Assembly: GCF_003284585.1 (NCBI RefSeq)
Contig: NZ_QKRX01000013.1
Coordinates: 1,606 to 65,605 of the forward strand
DNA length: 64,000 nucleotides
Reading direction: 5' to 3'
Origin: Nitrincola tibetensis
GTDB taxonomy: Bacteria > Pseudomonadota > Gammaproteobacteria > Pseudomonadales > Balneatricaceae
In this document: positions 39,880 through 49,335 of the stretch, piece by piece
Layout: each line of letters begins with the position of its first letter
Position numbering within the stretch: position 1 is the first letter of the stretch
Program-made: the position numbers and the translations under genes
The notes under the pieces: generated by a model
What the model saw: only the letters and a program-made list of their open reading frames with translations
Database searches by the model: none
What the model was told of the DNA's origin: nothing

Positions 39880-41034
39880 CTAAGAGTCCAGCTTAAGCAC
39901 CTTTTCAGGGCGAATCCACACCCATGCTAAGCCAAATCCGAGCAAACTCACCAGTGCTGCAATATAAAAGGTTGCACTGCCCATAACGCCCCATAGAACT
40001 CCGGATAGAATTGCACCTGCAGCCCCACCGGCGCCAAAACCCGCGCTTGAAAACAATGCTTGCCCCCGCCCCTGTGTTGATGGACTGAAATAATGACTAA
40101 CCAGTGCAATTCCGACAGCATGCAAGCTGCCAAATGTCGCCGCGTGCAGCAACTGAGATAGCATCATTAACCAATACTGCTGTGAAAACAGACCGATCAA
40201 CATCCAGCGTAATACGCACAATGCCAAACTAATCAGCATAACGCGTCTTAAGCTAAAATGCTTAAAGATCCAAGGCATCATCCAAAACAACGCCACCTCA
40301 GCCAACACACCTACCGCCCATAGCCAGCCAACTTGGACTGAGCTATACCCTAAATCCAACATCATTAACGAGTAGAACGTATAGTATGGCCCATGACCTA
40401 ACTGTATGAGAAAAAAGATCAGAAAAAATACTTGGACCTGAGGAGTAAAAATAATATGTCGCATGGAGCGTGTGTCGTGAAGATCAGCAACAGCAACCTC
40501 TTTAACAGTCTTAATCAGTAAACTGTTCAACCAAATCAACAGCATGATCATCAACAAAACCCAAGGAAGAATACTGATAGTGACAACTTCCAATAACGCG
40601 CCAATCAACACTACAGCAAAAATAAACCCCACTGATCCCCATAGTCGGATGTGGCTGTATTTCGCTTTATCTTTACCGAGCAGTTTCAAGGTCAACATCT
40701 CAAATTGCGGTAAAACGGCATTCCAAAAAAAGCTAAATGCAAGCATCGTCAAGCCAACGCCAAGGGCCGTACCTTGCCAAAAAATAGCAATGAACACGAT
40801 CCATGCCATTAAAGCGCCTAATTGCACAACCTTTACACGCTGCCCCGTATGATCCGCGATCCAACCCCAGAGGTTTGGTGCAAATATTCGAGAAATGTGA
40901 AGCGTTGCCATCAGAAGCCCAATGGTTTGTGCATCAAAGTGAAGTGATTCTAAATATAAGCTCCAGTAAGGGATTAGAGCGCCAAGTAAAGCAAAGTAAA
41001 AAAAATAAAAACCGGACACACGTAAATAAGGCAT
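39880..41034 (-). CDS. MFS transporter, HcaT/phenylpropionate-type
   Basis: A 384-residue integral membrane protein with about 12 predicted helices. The N-terminal MPYLRVSGFYFFYFALLGALIPYWSLYLESL and the loop ISRIFAPNLWGWIADHTGQRVKVVQLGA resemble the MFS_1-like group containing E. coli HcaT, which is related to nucleoside and lactose-permease families. The substrate cannot be read; aromatic acids, sugars or export are possible. It is apparently monocistronic, with 66 bp between it and the DUF6489 gene downstream. Confidence 0.82.
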   Translation of the reverse strand: MPYLRVSGFYFFYFALLGALIPYWSLYLESLHFDAQTIGLLMATLHISRIFAPNLWGWIADHTGQRVKVVQLGALMAWIVFIAIFWQGTALGVGLTMLAFSFFWNAVLPQFEMLTLKLLGKDKAKYSHIRLWGSVGFIFAVVLIGALLEVVTISILPWVLLMIMLLIWLNSLLIKTVKEVAVADLHDTRSMRHIIFTPQVQVFFLIFFLIQLGHGPYYTFYSLMMLDLGYSSVQVGWLWAVGVLAEVALFWMMPWIFKHFSLRRVMLISLALCVLRWMLIGLFSQQYWLMMLSQLLHAATFGSLHAVGIALVSHYFSPSTQGRGQALFSSAGFGAGGAAGAILSGVLWGVMGSATFYIAALVSLLGFGLAWVWIRPEKVLKLDS

Positions 41035-41187
41035 AGAAGGCTACATTATTGGATAGCAATTGCTTTAGAGATACAGGAAGCCCATGATTATTTCAACACT
41101 GCTCCTCCCCTATCCAAAACCCTAGCTGATTGATTTATCGCATTTTCGAATTTCTTTTCTCAAAATTTTTATGCTATAAATGGTACA

Positions 41188-42063
41188 TCATAACTTTTTA
41201 AGCAACTCACGCCCCACCCAATACTTAGCAAACTGCTGTGCCACACGACCATTACGAACGCCACGCCCTTGCGCAAAACGCACGGCCTCTAACTGTAATG
41301 CTTCACAAAAATCAGGTTCTAGTCCATGGCTCTGACATAATCGCTTGGTCCAATGTTCAGCGGCACGTAAATAGGTTGCTTGATCGAAAGGATAAAAGCC
41401 AATCCACTCACCAAACCGATCCGATAAGGATATCTTTTCTTCAATCGCATCACCTGGGTGTAGCTCACCTTGTACCCATTCGGTTTGCAGATTATCCGAC
41501 GCGGCCTCGGGCAACAAATGGCGTCGATTGGACGTAGCATACAGCAGGACATTGTCCGGTGTCCGCGATAAAGCGCCATCCAATGCACTCTTCAAGCGTT
41601 TATAACTGACATCATCCTCCTCAAAGGACAAGTCATCACAATAAATAACGAAACGCCAAGGTTGATCGGCTAAAGCATTCAAAATATAAGGCATCTGGAT
41701 GAGATCTTCACGATCAACCTGGACCAATCGCAGCCCTTGATCGGAGTATGCTTGCAATAAAGCTCGGACAAGTGAAGATTTACCTGTACCGCGCGCTCCC
41801 CACATCAACACATTATTGGCAGGTAACCCATGCAAAAACTGACGCGTATTGCTGACAACACGCTCACGCTGAGACTCAATACCGATCAAGTCCTCTAGAC
41901 TCACGGGACTGCTTGTTACAACAGGTATCAGAGCTCCCTGCCCTCGCTCCACACGCCAAACAGCGGCAAACTGAGTTGACCAATCAATCAAGGGGGAATC
42001 AACGGGCAAAGCCGCTTCAAGTGCAACCGCAATTCGATTCAGGAAAGAATGTAGTTTTTTCAT
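41188..42063 (-). CDS. DUF815 family AAA-like ATPase
   Basis: A 291-residue P-loop ATPase: Walker A GARGTGKS (residues 89-96), Walker B-like VIYCDDLSFEEDD (Asp143/Asp144) and a sensor-1-like LLYATSNRRHLLPE. This is the layout of DUF815 proteins, which resemble DnaC/IstB-type AAA+ loaders, and its function is not established. No signal peptide or membrane helix. The gene stands alone with flanking intergenic spaces of 115-150 bp. The ATPase assignment is strong; the biological role is unknown. Confidence 0.85.
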   Translation of the reverse strand: MKKLHSFLNRIAVALEAALPVDSPLIDWSTQFAAVWRVERGQGALIPVVTSSPVSLEDLIGIESQRERVVSNTRQFLHGLPANNVLMWGARGTGKSSLVRALLQAYSDQGLRLVQVDREDLIQMPYILNALADQPWRFVIYCDDLSFEEDDVSYKRLKSALDGALSRTPDNVLLYATSNRRHLLPEAASDNLQTEWVQGELHPGDAIEEKISLSDRFGEWIGFYPFDQATYLRAAEHWTKRLCQSHGLEPDFCEALQLEAVRFAQGRGVRNGRVAQQFAKYWVGRELLKKL

Positions 42064-42178
42064 ACTCAGGAAACCTGCTTATAAGGAATACAACGCGACT
42101 CTCAAACGTCGTTAATCTGCGCTATTAGTGGTCGTCGTAAACAAACTAAAAGCCCACTGGATTGGGCAGCCATACCAC

Positions 42179-42817
42179 TTATGAGCCTATTACCCAATCT
42201 GCATCCGCCGTTTCAACTCCCAAAATAGCGAGTATCTGATTTTGCCCTGCCAGCAAAATTTGCTGTTGCTCCTGCTCATCCGTAATACTTCTAGCAATAC
42301 TGACAGCACCAATCATCGAAGCGATAATTGCACGCGATTTTTCGCTAATAATATTTCGATCAGCTGCAAATCGCAGCTTGTTCAACCTTGCTAAGGCTGT
42401 AATTCGCTTTTCCAACACGCTTTTCATATGCTGGTAAGCCTGCTCATACAGCTTTCGAATTTCAACTCGCTCACTGCCAATTTCATTGAACAATAGGGTT
42501 TCCGGCCCCGGTGTACTTTGCTCTTTCACTGCAAGAAGATTGAGATAGTCGGTTATCAGTGACGTCAAATGTCTAACCGCGAAGGGCCCCTTTGCTAAGC
42601 GCGCGACACGGCTACGCTTGAAAGTCTCCAGTATAGAGGCATTGAACAAAGCCTCCTTCGACTCAAAATGCGCATAAAAAGCACCATGAGTCATCCGTGC
42701 CAACTTCATAATTTTGCCAATTGACACCTTTTCAAAGCCGTAACGACTGAAAAGCTCGGTAGCCGAGGCCAAAATGCGCTCTTTAGATTGAGACTTATGT
42801 GCTTTGGAATAAGACAC
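42179..42817 (-). CDS. TetR/AcrR-family repressor next to a ketoacyl synthase gene
   Basis: A 212-residue TetR-family regulator. The N-terminal helix-turn-helix is visible in KERILASATELFSRYGFEKVSIGKIMKLARMTHGAFYAHFESKEALF; the C-terminal domain (about 80-205) is variable and probably binds a small ligand. It apparently starts with GTG at 42817 and is divergent from the fabF-like gene with 87 bp between them, so it very probably controls that gene and perhaps the nearby lipid island (inference). Confidence 0.87.
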   Translation of the reverse strand: MSYSKAHKSQSKERILASATELFSRYGFEKVSIGKIMKLARMTHGAFYAHFESKEALFNASILETFKRSRVARLAKGPFAVRHLTSLITDYLNLLAVKEQSTPGPETLLFNEIGSERVEIRKLYEQAYQHMKSVLEKRITALARLNKLRFAADRNIISEKSRAIIASMIGAVSIARSITDEQEQQQILLAGQNQILAILGVETADADWVIGS

Positions 42818-42904
42818 TTACCACCCCCACCCTATAAATATTATCTTGATCATATATTGGCTGAGATTATATTGCATCTAATACCACCAAATGGAGATAT
42901 GGCA

Positions 42905-44170
42905 ATGAGTTCACCGATTGTAATCACAGGTATGGGCATCGTCAGCCCTCTCGGCATTCATGTTGATGCTGTATGGCAACGACTTTTATCCGGTGTCTCA
43001 GGCATTCGCCCTATTGAACATTTCGACACCACCGACTTTCCCGTTCAAATTGCGGGACAGGTTCCCAGTCAGTTGCAGGACCCTGAAGGGGGGTTAGATG
43101 AGCTGTCTGTCGTCGGCATCAAAGAGCGTAAGAAAATGGATAAATTTACCCTTTTCACACTCGCTGCCGCGCAAGAAGCACTGGAGCAGGCTGGCTGGCA
43201 CACACAGTCAGAAGAAGACAAACAGAGCACGGCGACGGTCATTGGCACTGGCATCGGTGGGTTTCCAACGATTACAAATGCTTATCAGACGCTGATAAGC
43301 CGCGGATATAAAAAAATATCGCCCTTTACTGTCCCCTCATTTCTGGCCAATTTGGCGGCTGGTAATGTATCCATCAAGTACGGTTTCAAGGGACCCATTG
43401 GTTGTCCGATCACGGCCTGTGCGGCTGGATTGCAGGCGATTGGCGACGGTATGCGCCTTATCCGTAGCGGCGAGGCAAATATTGCGCTAGTGGGTGGCGC
43501 TGAAAGCTGCGTCGACCCGCTCGCTCTTGCCAGTTTTCATGCGATGAAAGCCCTATCAACGTTGAATGAAACACCACAAGAAGCATCGCGCCCATTTGAT
43601 CAGGCACGTGACGGCTTTGTCATGGGCGAAGGCGCTGGCTTACTTGTTATCGAAACGCTTGAACATGCCCTTGCACGTGGCGCCACACCTCTCGCCATGA
43701 TCAGTGGTTACGGCACCAGTGCAGATGCGCACCATATTTCCTCAGGACCGGAAGATGGATCAGGAGCAGCGACCGCCATCCACCGAGCACTAAAAATGGC
43801 AGGACTTCAACCTGAAGATGTGGATTACATCAATGCACATGCCACTTCTACGCCTGTCGGTGACAATGCAGAAATCGCTGCGTTACGAAGTGTTTTCGCC
43901 GAGCGGCTACCTCACATCCCAATCTCGGCGACTAAGTCTGCCACTGGACACCTTCTCGGAGCGGCTGGTGGAGTTGAAAGTATTTTTACAGCGCTATCAG
44001 TCATGGAAGGAAAACTTCCACCCACGTTGAATTTGCAGCAAGCCGATCAAGGCATGGAAGACCTCGACTTAGTACCTGACTTGAATCGTCATCACGACGT
44101 TAAACATGCTTTGTGCAATGCATTTGGCTTTGGCGGGGTCAATGCGGCACTGATCATCAGTCGTCTATAA
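42905..44170 (+). CDS. beta-ketoacyl-ACP synthase II-like enzyme (FabF family)
   Basis: A 421-residue condensing enzyme of the KAS I/II family. The triad is intact: Cys in CPITACAAGLQAIGDG, His in INAHATSTPVGDNAE, His in SATKSATGHLLGAAGG. ATG 42905 is chosen because GGAG lies 8 bp upstream; reading through to 42788 would add 39 residues that look unlike the family. It is probably not the housekeeping fabF, which normally sits with fabD/fabG/acpP; here it is divergent from a TetR gene and close to a FabH-like gene, so a dedicated lipid or secondary metabolite role is possible. Confidence 0.88.
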   Translation: MSSPIVITGMGIVSPLGIHVDAVWQRLLSGVSGIRPIEHFDTTDFPVQIAGQVPSQLQDPEGGLDELSVVGIKERKKMDKFTLFTLAAAQEALEQAGWHTQSEEDKQSTATVIGTGIGGFPTITNAYQTLISRGYKKISPFTVPSFLANLAAGNVSIKYGFKGPIGCPITACAAGLQAIGDGMRLIRSGEANIALVGGAESCVDPLALASFHAMKALSTLNETPQEASRPFDQARDGFVMGEGAGLLVIETLEHALARGATPLAMISGYGTSADAHHISSGPEDGSGAATAIHRALKMAGLQPEDVDYINAHATSTPVGDNAEIAALRSVFAERLPHIPISATKSATGHLLGAAGGVESIFTALSVMEGKLPPTLNLQQADQGMEDLDLVPDLNRHHDVKHALCNAFGFGGVNAALIISRL

Positions 44171-44293
44171 GACACTGAATGACGACGTGAAATAAAATTA
44201 ACCAAACATTGGTGACAGCATTTTAAGCTTAAGCGCTAAAGTCATCATGGGTGAAATGCAATGGGGGTCAATAGCAACACATTAAAGGCTTAC

Positions 44294-44327
44294 AACATTT
44301 TCGGGCTTTAGTAAGCCCGAAAATGTT
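44294..44327. repeat. 15-bp perfect inverted repeat
   Basis: AACATTTTCGGGCTT (44294-44308) and AAGCCCGAAAATGTT (44313-44327) are exact reverse complements around a TAGT loop. There is no T-run after the stem on either strand, so it is not a standard terminator. It lies between the fabF-like gene and the MATE pseudogene. Nothing else is recognised in 44171-44381. Confidence 0.6.
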
Positions 44328-44381
44328 AACGATTGCATAATTATGCTTTAAAAACTTCAACAGGAGTGGAGTAATAAAAGT

Positions 44382-44907
44382 CACTGTGCCTCAGTCTTTT
44401 TTGTGAGCATGAGTAGTTTTCGAATAATCCTTAAGACCAACACACATGCAACACCTAACGCCATCAGCTCTGCCAGCGGGATGGTGATCCAGACACCCTC
44501 ATTACCCATAAATTTGGGTAAAAGTGCCACACCAAGTAGCTAAACTTGCACCCATCGTGCCCATATCGGTGCCTAAAACGAAATACAAGCTCAGGGCAAC
44601 ATTGATGATCACAATCGAGGTCATAATCATCATCGAAAACTTGGGATGCCCCAGCGCCTTCAACATAACATCTGAGTAAAAGCATAAGGTAATTGGAAGA
44701 ATGAAGGGCACAAGTCCTTTGAAATAAGCCAGCGCATGAGGCAATAGTCGCTCATCCGCCCCCAAATGTTGCGTTAAGGGTTCTGCAAACATCAGTAAAG
44801 CACCTGTAGAAACCAAGCTAACCAATACCAACGACCACATACTTAAGAAAAAGCTTACTGACAGGGCTATGTTCTAATAAATGTCTGTTATCTAAATTAC
44901 TTTGCAT
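44382..44907 (-). pseudogene. degenerate MATE-family efflux pump gene
   Basis: Three separate pieces of one MATE transporter can be read on the minus strand. From ATG 44907, with GGAG upstream, comes MQSNLDNRHLLEHSP...KLFLKYV, the N-terminus. After a deletion and frame change, WSLVLVSLVSTGALLMFAEPL ... ALGHPKFSMMIMTSIVI ... GASLATW corresponds to the central helices. After another deletion and shift, GNEGVWITIPLAELMALGVA ... LLMLTKKTEAQ reaches the stop at 44382, the C-terminus. A full MATE protein has about 450 residues; under 180 remain, so this is non-functional. Confidence 0.82.
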
Positions 44908-45132
44908 GTGTGGCTCCATTTCCTAATGGCCTTCCTAGATATCTGCAATGATCAAATGTTGTAAGGAGACTGAAATAGCTGGGGCGGATAAAGGTCACCC
45001 AGATCAAGATCCTGATACGTCTTAAACGCTGAGGGCTGATGAAGTCTGCATACGATTTTTTTAGACACAACGAAGGAACGAAAGCGTAACCTAAGAAACG
45101 CTCCCGTCAAAAATACACCTAAGACCTAGAAA

Positions 45133-45158
45133 GAGTCACTCGCTTTCACGAATGACTC
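45133..45158 (-). terminator. terminator downstream of the FabH-like gene
   Basis: GAGTCACTCG (45133-45142) and CGAATGACTC (45149-45158) form a 10-bp stem with one mismatch. On the minus strand it is followed by TTTCT. It lies 12 bp past the stop of the FabH-like gene. The interval 44908-45132 has open frames but nothing I recognise. Confidence 0.65.
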
Positions 45159-45170
45159 CTAATCATGGCG

Positions 45171-46289
45171 CTAGACTTTGCGTAACACCACTGAACCAAC
45201 AGAGTAACCAGCACCAAACGAACTCAGCAAGCACAAATCACCTGATTCTAATCCATCACGATAGCGCTCAAATGCAATGATCGAAGCTGCGGAACTCGTG
45301 TTACCAAACTCATGCAAAATGGTTGGCGCTTCATCTTGCGTAGGATCACGCCCCAGCACCTTACGCGCGATGAGACTGTTCATATTGATGTTGGCTTGGT
45401 GCAACCATAATCGACGAAGATCCGACGGCGGCAGCTTGAGCGAATTCAAATGATCAAGAATGAGATCTGCCACCATCGGCACCACATCTTTGAAAACCTT
45501 TCGCCCCTGCTGCACAAAATAAGTATCCGGTGCATCCAAGGAGCGATCTTCACACTTAGTGAGGAAACCAAAATTATTACGGATGTTGTTCGAAAAGGCT
45601 GTTTTCAGGCGCGTCCCCAGTATACGAAACTGCCGTGAACCCTGCGCAGTATCCGCTGGCTCAACAATCATCGCCGTACAGGCATCACCAAAAATAAAAT
45701 GGCTGTCACGGTCGCGGTAATTTAAATGCGCCGAACAAATTTCTGGATTCACCACCAACACACGTGAAGCACTGCCTGCCTGAAGAGTGTTATCAGCCAA
45801 TTGCAAAGCAAATGTAGCGGAGGAGCAGGCAACATTCATATCAAACGCAAAGCCACCCGCCCCCAATGCCTGCTGAACTTCAATTGCCACCGCAGGGTAG
45901 GCCCGCTGCAAATTGGAGCAGGCAACAATCACGCAATCCAGATCAGCACCCGACAAGCCCGCCTCATCCAACGCCAACTGAGCAGCCTTCACGGCTATTT
46001 CAGCTTGTAGACTCAGACTGTCATTGGCTCGTGGTGCAACATAGGGTTTCATCCGCTTTGGATCAAGAATACCCTGTTTATCGATCACGTAGCGACTAAG
46101 AATACCCGATGCTTTGTCAATAAATGCCGTAGATGAGGGCTGCAACTCTGCCAGCTCACCTTGCGCTATCTCCGCGCTGTTCTGCGCATTGTAGTCAGCC
46201 ACAAAAAGGTTAAACGATTCCACCAATTCATCATTATTGATGGTATCGATAGGCGTATACAGTCCTACACCACTAATTACATTATTCAA
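45171..46289 (-). CDS. beta-ketoacyl-ACP synthase III (long FabH-like)
   Basis: A thiolase-fold condensing enzyme of about 372 residues, longer than typical FabH (about 320). The catalytic triad is present: Cys in DMNVACSSATFALQ, His in LWLHQANINMN and Asn in EFGNTSSAAS. It resembles the long KAS III proteins of Pseudomonas and relatives, which carry an extra N-terminal insert (here about residues 25-60) and prime fatty acid or related syntheses with acyl-CoA. The start is probably TTG 46289, with CGGAG 8 bp upstream; upstream GTG and TTG codons lack that spacing. It may act with the FabF-like enzyme 1 kb away. Confidence 0.88.
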   Translation of the reverse strand: MNNVISGVGLYTPIDTINNDELVESFNLFVADYNAQNSAEIAQGELAELQPSSTAFIDKASGILSRYVIDKQGILDPKRMKPYVAPRANDSLSLQAEIAVKAAQLALDEAGLSGADLDCVIVACSNLQRAYPAVAIEVQQALGAGGFAFDMNVACSSATFALQLADNTLQAGSASRVLVVNPEICSAHLNYRDRDSHFIFGDACTAMIVEPADTAQGSRQFRILGTRLKTAFSNNIRNNFGFLTKCEDRSLDAPDTYFVQQGRKVFKDVVPMVADLILDHLNSLKLPPSDLRRLWLHQANINMNSLIARKVLGRDPTQDEAPTILHEFGNTSSAASIIAFERYRDGLESGDLCLLSSFGAGYSVGSVVLRKV

Positions 46290-46564
46290 ACGGGGCACTC
46301 CGAGTAAAATATCTACCAAATACGTTCGCCCTGCCTGCTTATCTGTTCAGACGAAAGCGCTTACGCATTCTGCTGTATGTAACAGGCTAAATCCAGCCTC
46401 TCTTCGACAGGACCCTCTAAAATGATCTTGCACTATAGCCCGACACCTACTTATGTGCATTTCGATATAGAGCACTGAACTCACCCACAAGACGAGGATT
46501 GGCATCCCCTTCCGACATGGTATCATAGCGAAGCCACCGCCTCCCAACCCAATTCTGAGCTCTT

Positions 46565-49057
46565 ATGCATACAACTGCTTTGCCTATTGATGACGTTCTT
46601 CCTCAACTCTGTGAAGCCCTGCAAACACCTGGTGTCGTATTGTTAAGCGCAGAGCCAGGAGCAGGTAAAACCACTCGAGTTCCTTTAGCTTTATTAGATG
46701 CGCCTTGGCTGATTGGGCAGCGTATTTTAATGCTCGAACCTAGGCGTGTTGCTGCACGTAATGCGGCGCTGTTTATGGCGCAACAATGTAGCGAAACGGT
46801 TGGAGAAACGGTCGGCTATCGTATTCGTTTAGATTCAAAAATTAGCCAAAAAACCCGCATTGAAGTTGTCACAGAAGGCATTTTAACGCGTTTACTTCAA
46901 GACGACCCTGAATTAACTGGCGTAGGTTTAGTTATTTTTGATGAGTTCCATGAGCGCAATTTACAATCGGATCTTGCGCTTGCTCTGGTGCACCATAGTC
47001 AACAGGTATTGCGACCAGACCTGCGCATATTGATCATGTCGGCCACATTGGATGTGCAAACACTCACATCCGCTTTAGATGCGCCTTTAATCCAAAGCAA
47101 GGGACGCAGCTTTCCAGTCAGTGTGCATTACCAACCACCCCTGAATACTCAAACATCACTGATTGATCATTGCGCTCAGGTTGTCCGTCAGGCATTGACC
47201 CATGAAGGGGATATTTTAGTGTTCCTTCCTGGTGTTTGGGAAATCAATCAGCTGCAAAATGCCCTACAAAACCTCGCTACAGATATTCAAGTCGCCCCCT
47301 TGCACGCGCAACTCAGTAATAAAGAGCAAGAAATCGCATTAAAACCCGCTGACACAGGAAAACGAAAAATCATCCTGGCGACAAACATTGCCGAGAGCTC
47401 AATTACCTTAGAGGGCGTTAGAACTGTCATAGATAGCGGCTTAGAAAAGCGCAATGTATTTCATGTCAGCAGCGGTTTGAATGAACTGAAAACGCGTCGC
47501 ATATCACGGGCATCCGCGGAGCAACGCTGCGGTAGAGCGGGTCGACAAGCAGCAGGAGTTTGCTATCGCTTATGGCCAGAAAGCACTCATGAGCGTTTAG
47601 ATGCATACATTCGTGCTGATATTGTAGAGGCTGACCTAGCACCCTTACTGTTAGACCTCTTACTTTGGGGAGCCGAACCTTCAGAACTTTTTTGGCTAAC
47701 ACCTCCTCCCCTTGCATCCTTACAGCAAGCACGTGATCTCTTGCAACAATTAGGACTGATCACACAGGATCAGGCACGCTTAACAGAACAGGGCCGAGCC
47801 TGTGCAAGCTTAGGCATTGAACCGCGCTGGGCACATGCACTTGTTTGCGCACAGCGCCTTGGACAGGGAAAAGCAGCTTGCGAGATTATCGCCCTTATTC
47901 AGGAGTGGCCAAACAGTCTGCGCAAAAGTGACGATTTGATACGCCTACTCACTCAGGCGCATAAACACAGTCTCTGGCAACAGCGAGTTGATCCCTTATC
48001 GAGACGTTTATGGCAACAGCTTCAATCCTTGGCAATCTCTGCGCCTCCGGAAAGCTTAATCAGCCAAGAAGAACTTCCTGCTTTGCTGGTCGCGCTGGCA
48101 TTTCCAGATCGAATCGCGCGTCGACGTGATCACAATCTGCATTTTCTGTTAAGCAATGGTCGAGGAGCAGAACTCTTACCCCAATCGGATCTAGTGTCAG
48201 CTGACTGGTTGGCCTGCGCAGATTTCAGTATTAACCAAACAACGCGTATTCGCCTAGCGTGCGAACTATCCGGCAATCATTTGGAGTTACTGCAATCCTT
48301 AGCCCCGCAAATGTTCAGTCAGCGCACTCAGATCGGATGGCAGGACAACGGTCAGCACATCGCCCGCCGATCGTTGCATTTAGGCCAGCTTCAAATCAGC
48401 AGCGCGCCCTTGCCCGAATTAAGTGCAGATGATTGGCATAAGGCTTGGAAGGACATCATCAATGAGCGCGGAATAAACTGTCTTCCTTGGCCGGCAGCTG
48501 CAGTAAACTTAAGAGCTCGATTGAACTTACTTCATGAATATGAAGGCGGCGACTGGCCAGACGTCAGCGACACTGCCTTATTGGGTTCTATGTCTACTTG
48601 GTTGTTACCTTTTTTAACTCAAGCACGCCATCTACGCGACTTGGATAAACTGGACACCTATTCCGCCCTACTCTGTTTATTAAGTTGGGAGCAACAGCAA
48701 CAACTTGATCAACTTCTACCTCTTCAGATTAAAGTACCTAGCGGTTCAAACGTTACCGTAAATTACACACACAACCCGCCCATACTGGCGGTAAAATTAC
48801 AAGAAATGTTCGGCTACGAAGGCCAACCCACGGTGCTAAAAGGTCGTTTACCCTTACTGATACACTTATTATCACCTGCACGCCGCCCCTTACAGATCAC
48901 AGGAGACCTCCCGCATTTTTGGCGGCATGCGTACACAGAGGTGCGTAAAGAAATGCGAGGACGCTATCCGAAACACCCCTGGCCTGAAAATCCACTCAGC
49001 GCGGAAGCCACCCGCTTAACAAAAGCGGCTATAGCACGGAAATCAGGCGCTCAATGA
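46565..49057 (+). CDS. hrpB: ATP-dependent helicase HrpB
   Basis: An 830-residue DExH-box helicase of the HrpB group, unrelated to type III secretion HrpB. Walker A AEPGAGKTT (residues 29-37), motif II DEFH (126-129, the usual HrpB form), motif III SATLD, motif VI EQRCGRAGRQAAG, then HA2/OB-like regions and the HrpB C-terminal domain (YPKHPWPENPLSAEATRLTK). Its exact role is uncertain; RNA processing or nucleic-acid remodelling is assumed from the family. Monocistronic, followed by tRNA-Pro on the other strand. Confidence 0.94.
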   Translation: MHTTALPIDDVLPQLCEALQTPGVVLLSAEPGAGKTTRVPLALLDAPWLIGQRILMLEPRRVAARNAALFMAQQCSETVGETVGYRIRLDSKISQKTRIEVVTEGILTRLLQDDPELTGVGLVIFDEFHERNLQSDLALALVHHSQQVLRPDLRILIMSATLDVQTLTSALDAPLIQSKGRSFPVSVHYQPPLNTQTSLIDHCAQVVRQALTHEGDILVFLPGVWEINQLQNALQNLATDIQVAPLHAQLSNKEQEIALKPADTGKRKIILATNIAESSITLEGVRTVIDSGLEKRNVFHVSSGLNELKTRRISRASAEQRCGRAGRQAAGVCYRLWPESTHERLDAYIRADIVEADLAPLLLDLLLWGAEPSELFWLTPPPLASLQQARDLLQQLGLITQDQARLTEQGRACASLGIEPRWAHALVCAQRLGQGKAACEIIALIQEWPNSLRKSDDLIRLLTQAHKHSLWQQRVDPLSRRLWQQLQSLAISAPPESLISQEELPALLVALAFPDRIARRRDHNLHFLLSNGRGAELLPQSDLVSADWLACADFSINQTTRIRLACELSGNHLELLQSLAPQMFSQRTQIGWQDNGQHIARRSLHLGQLQISSAPLPELSADDWHKAWKDIINERGINCLPWPAAAVNLRARLNLLHEYEGGDWPDVSDTALLGSMSTWLLPFLTQARHLRDLDKLDTYSALLCLLSWEQQQQLDQLLPLQIKVPSGSNVTVNYTHNPPILAVKLQEMFGYEGQPTVLKGRLPLLIHLLSPARRPLQITGDLPHFWRHAYTEVRKEMRGRYPKHPWPENPLSAEATRLTKAAIARKSGAQ

Positions 49058-49195
49058 GTCATATCGATTAAACCAAAGGGTAACAGGAAATTAGCGCCAA
49101 CTTTTTGTGGCAAAACTAAATGAAAAGGATGTATTGAAAATGATTTTACTCAACGATATTTATCGAGGACTAAAATTAAAGGAAATAAAATAAGA

Positions 49196-49272
<77 letters not shown>

Positions 49273-49335
49273 TGCCCGTGAAGACGGTGCGTACTATATG
49301 GATAACTCATTTAAAATGCAAGCACTTTTTTAAAG

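Noticed and set aside
44908-45132. Open frames between the MATE pseudogene and the FabH-like gene, possibly another gene remnant
   Set aside because: One minus-strand frame reads through most of the interval, but I recognise no family, see no clear start, and cannot separate it from chance.
46565-49057. HrpB as part of a type III secretion or defence system
   Set aside because: The name is shared by coincidence; the sequence is a housekeeping DExH helicase with normal HrpB motifs and no secretion or defence partners.
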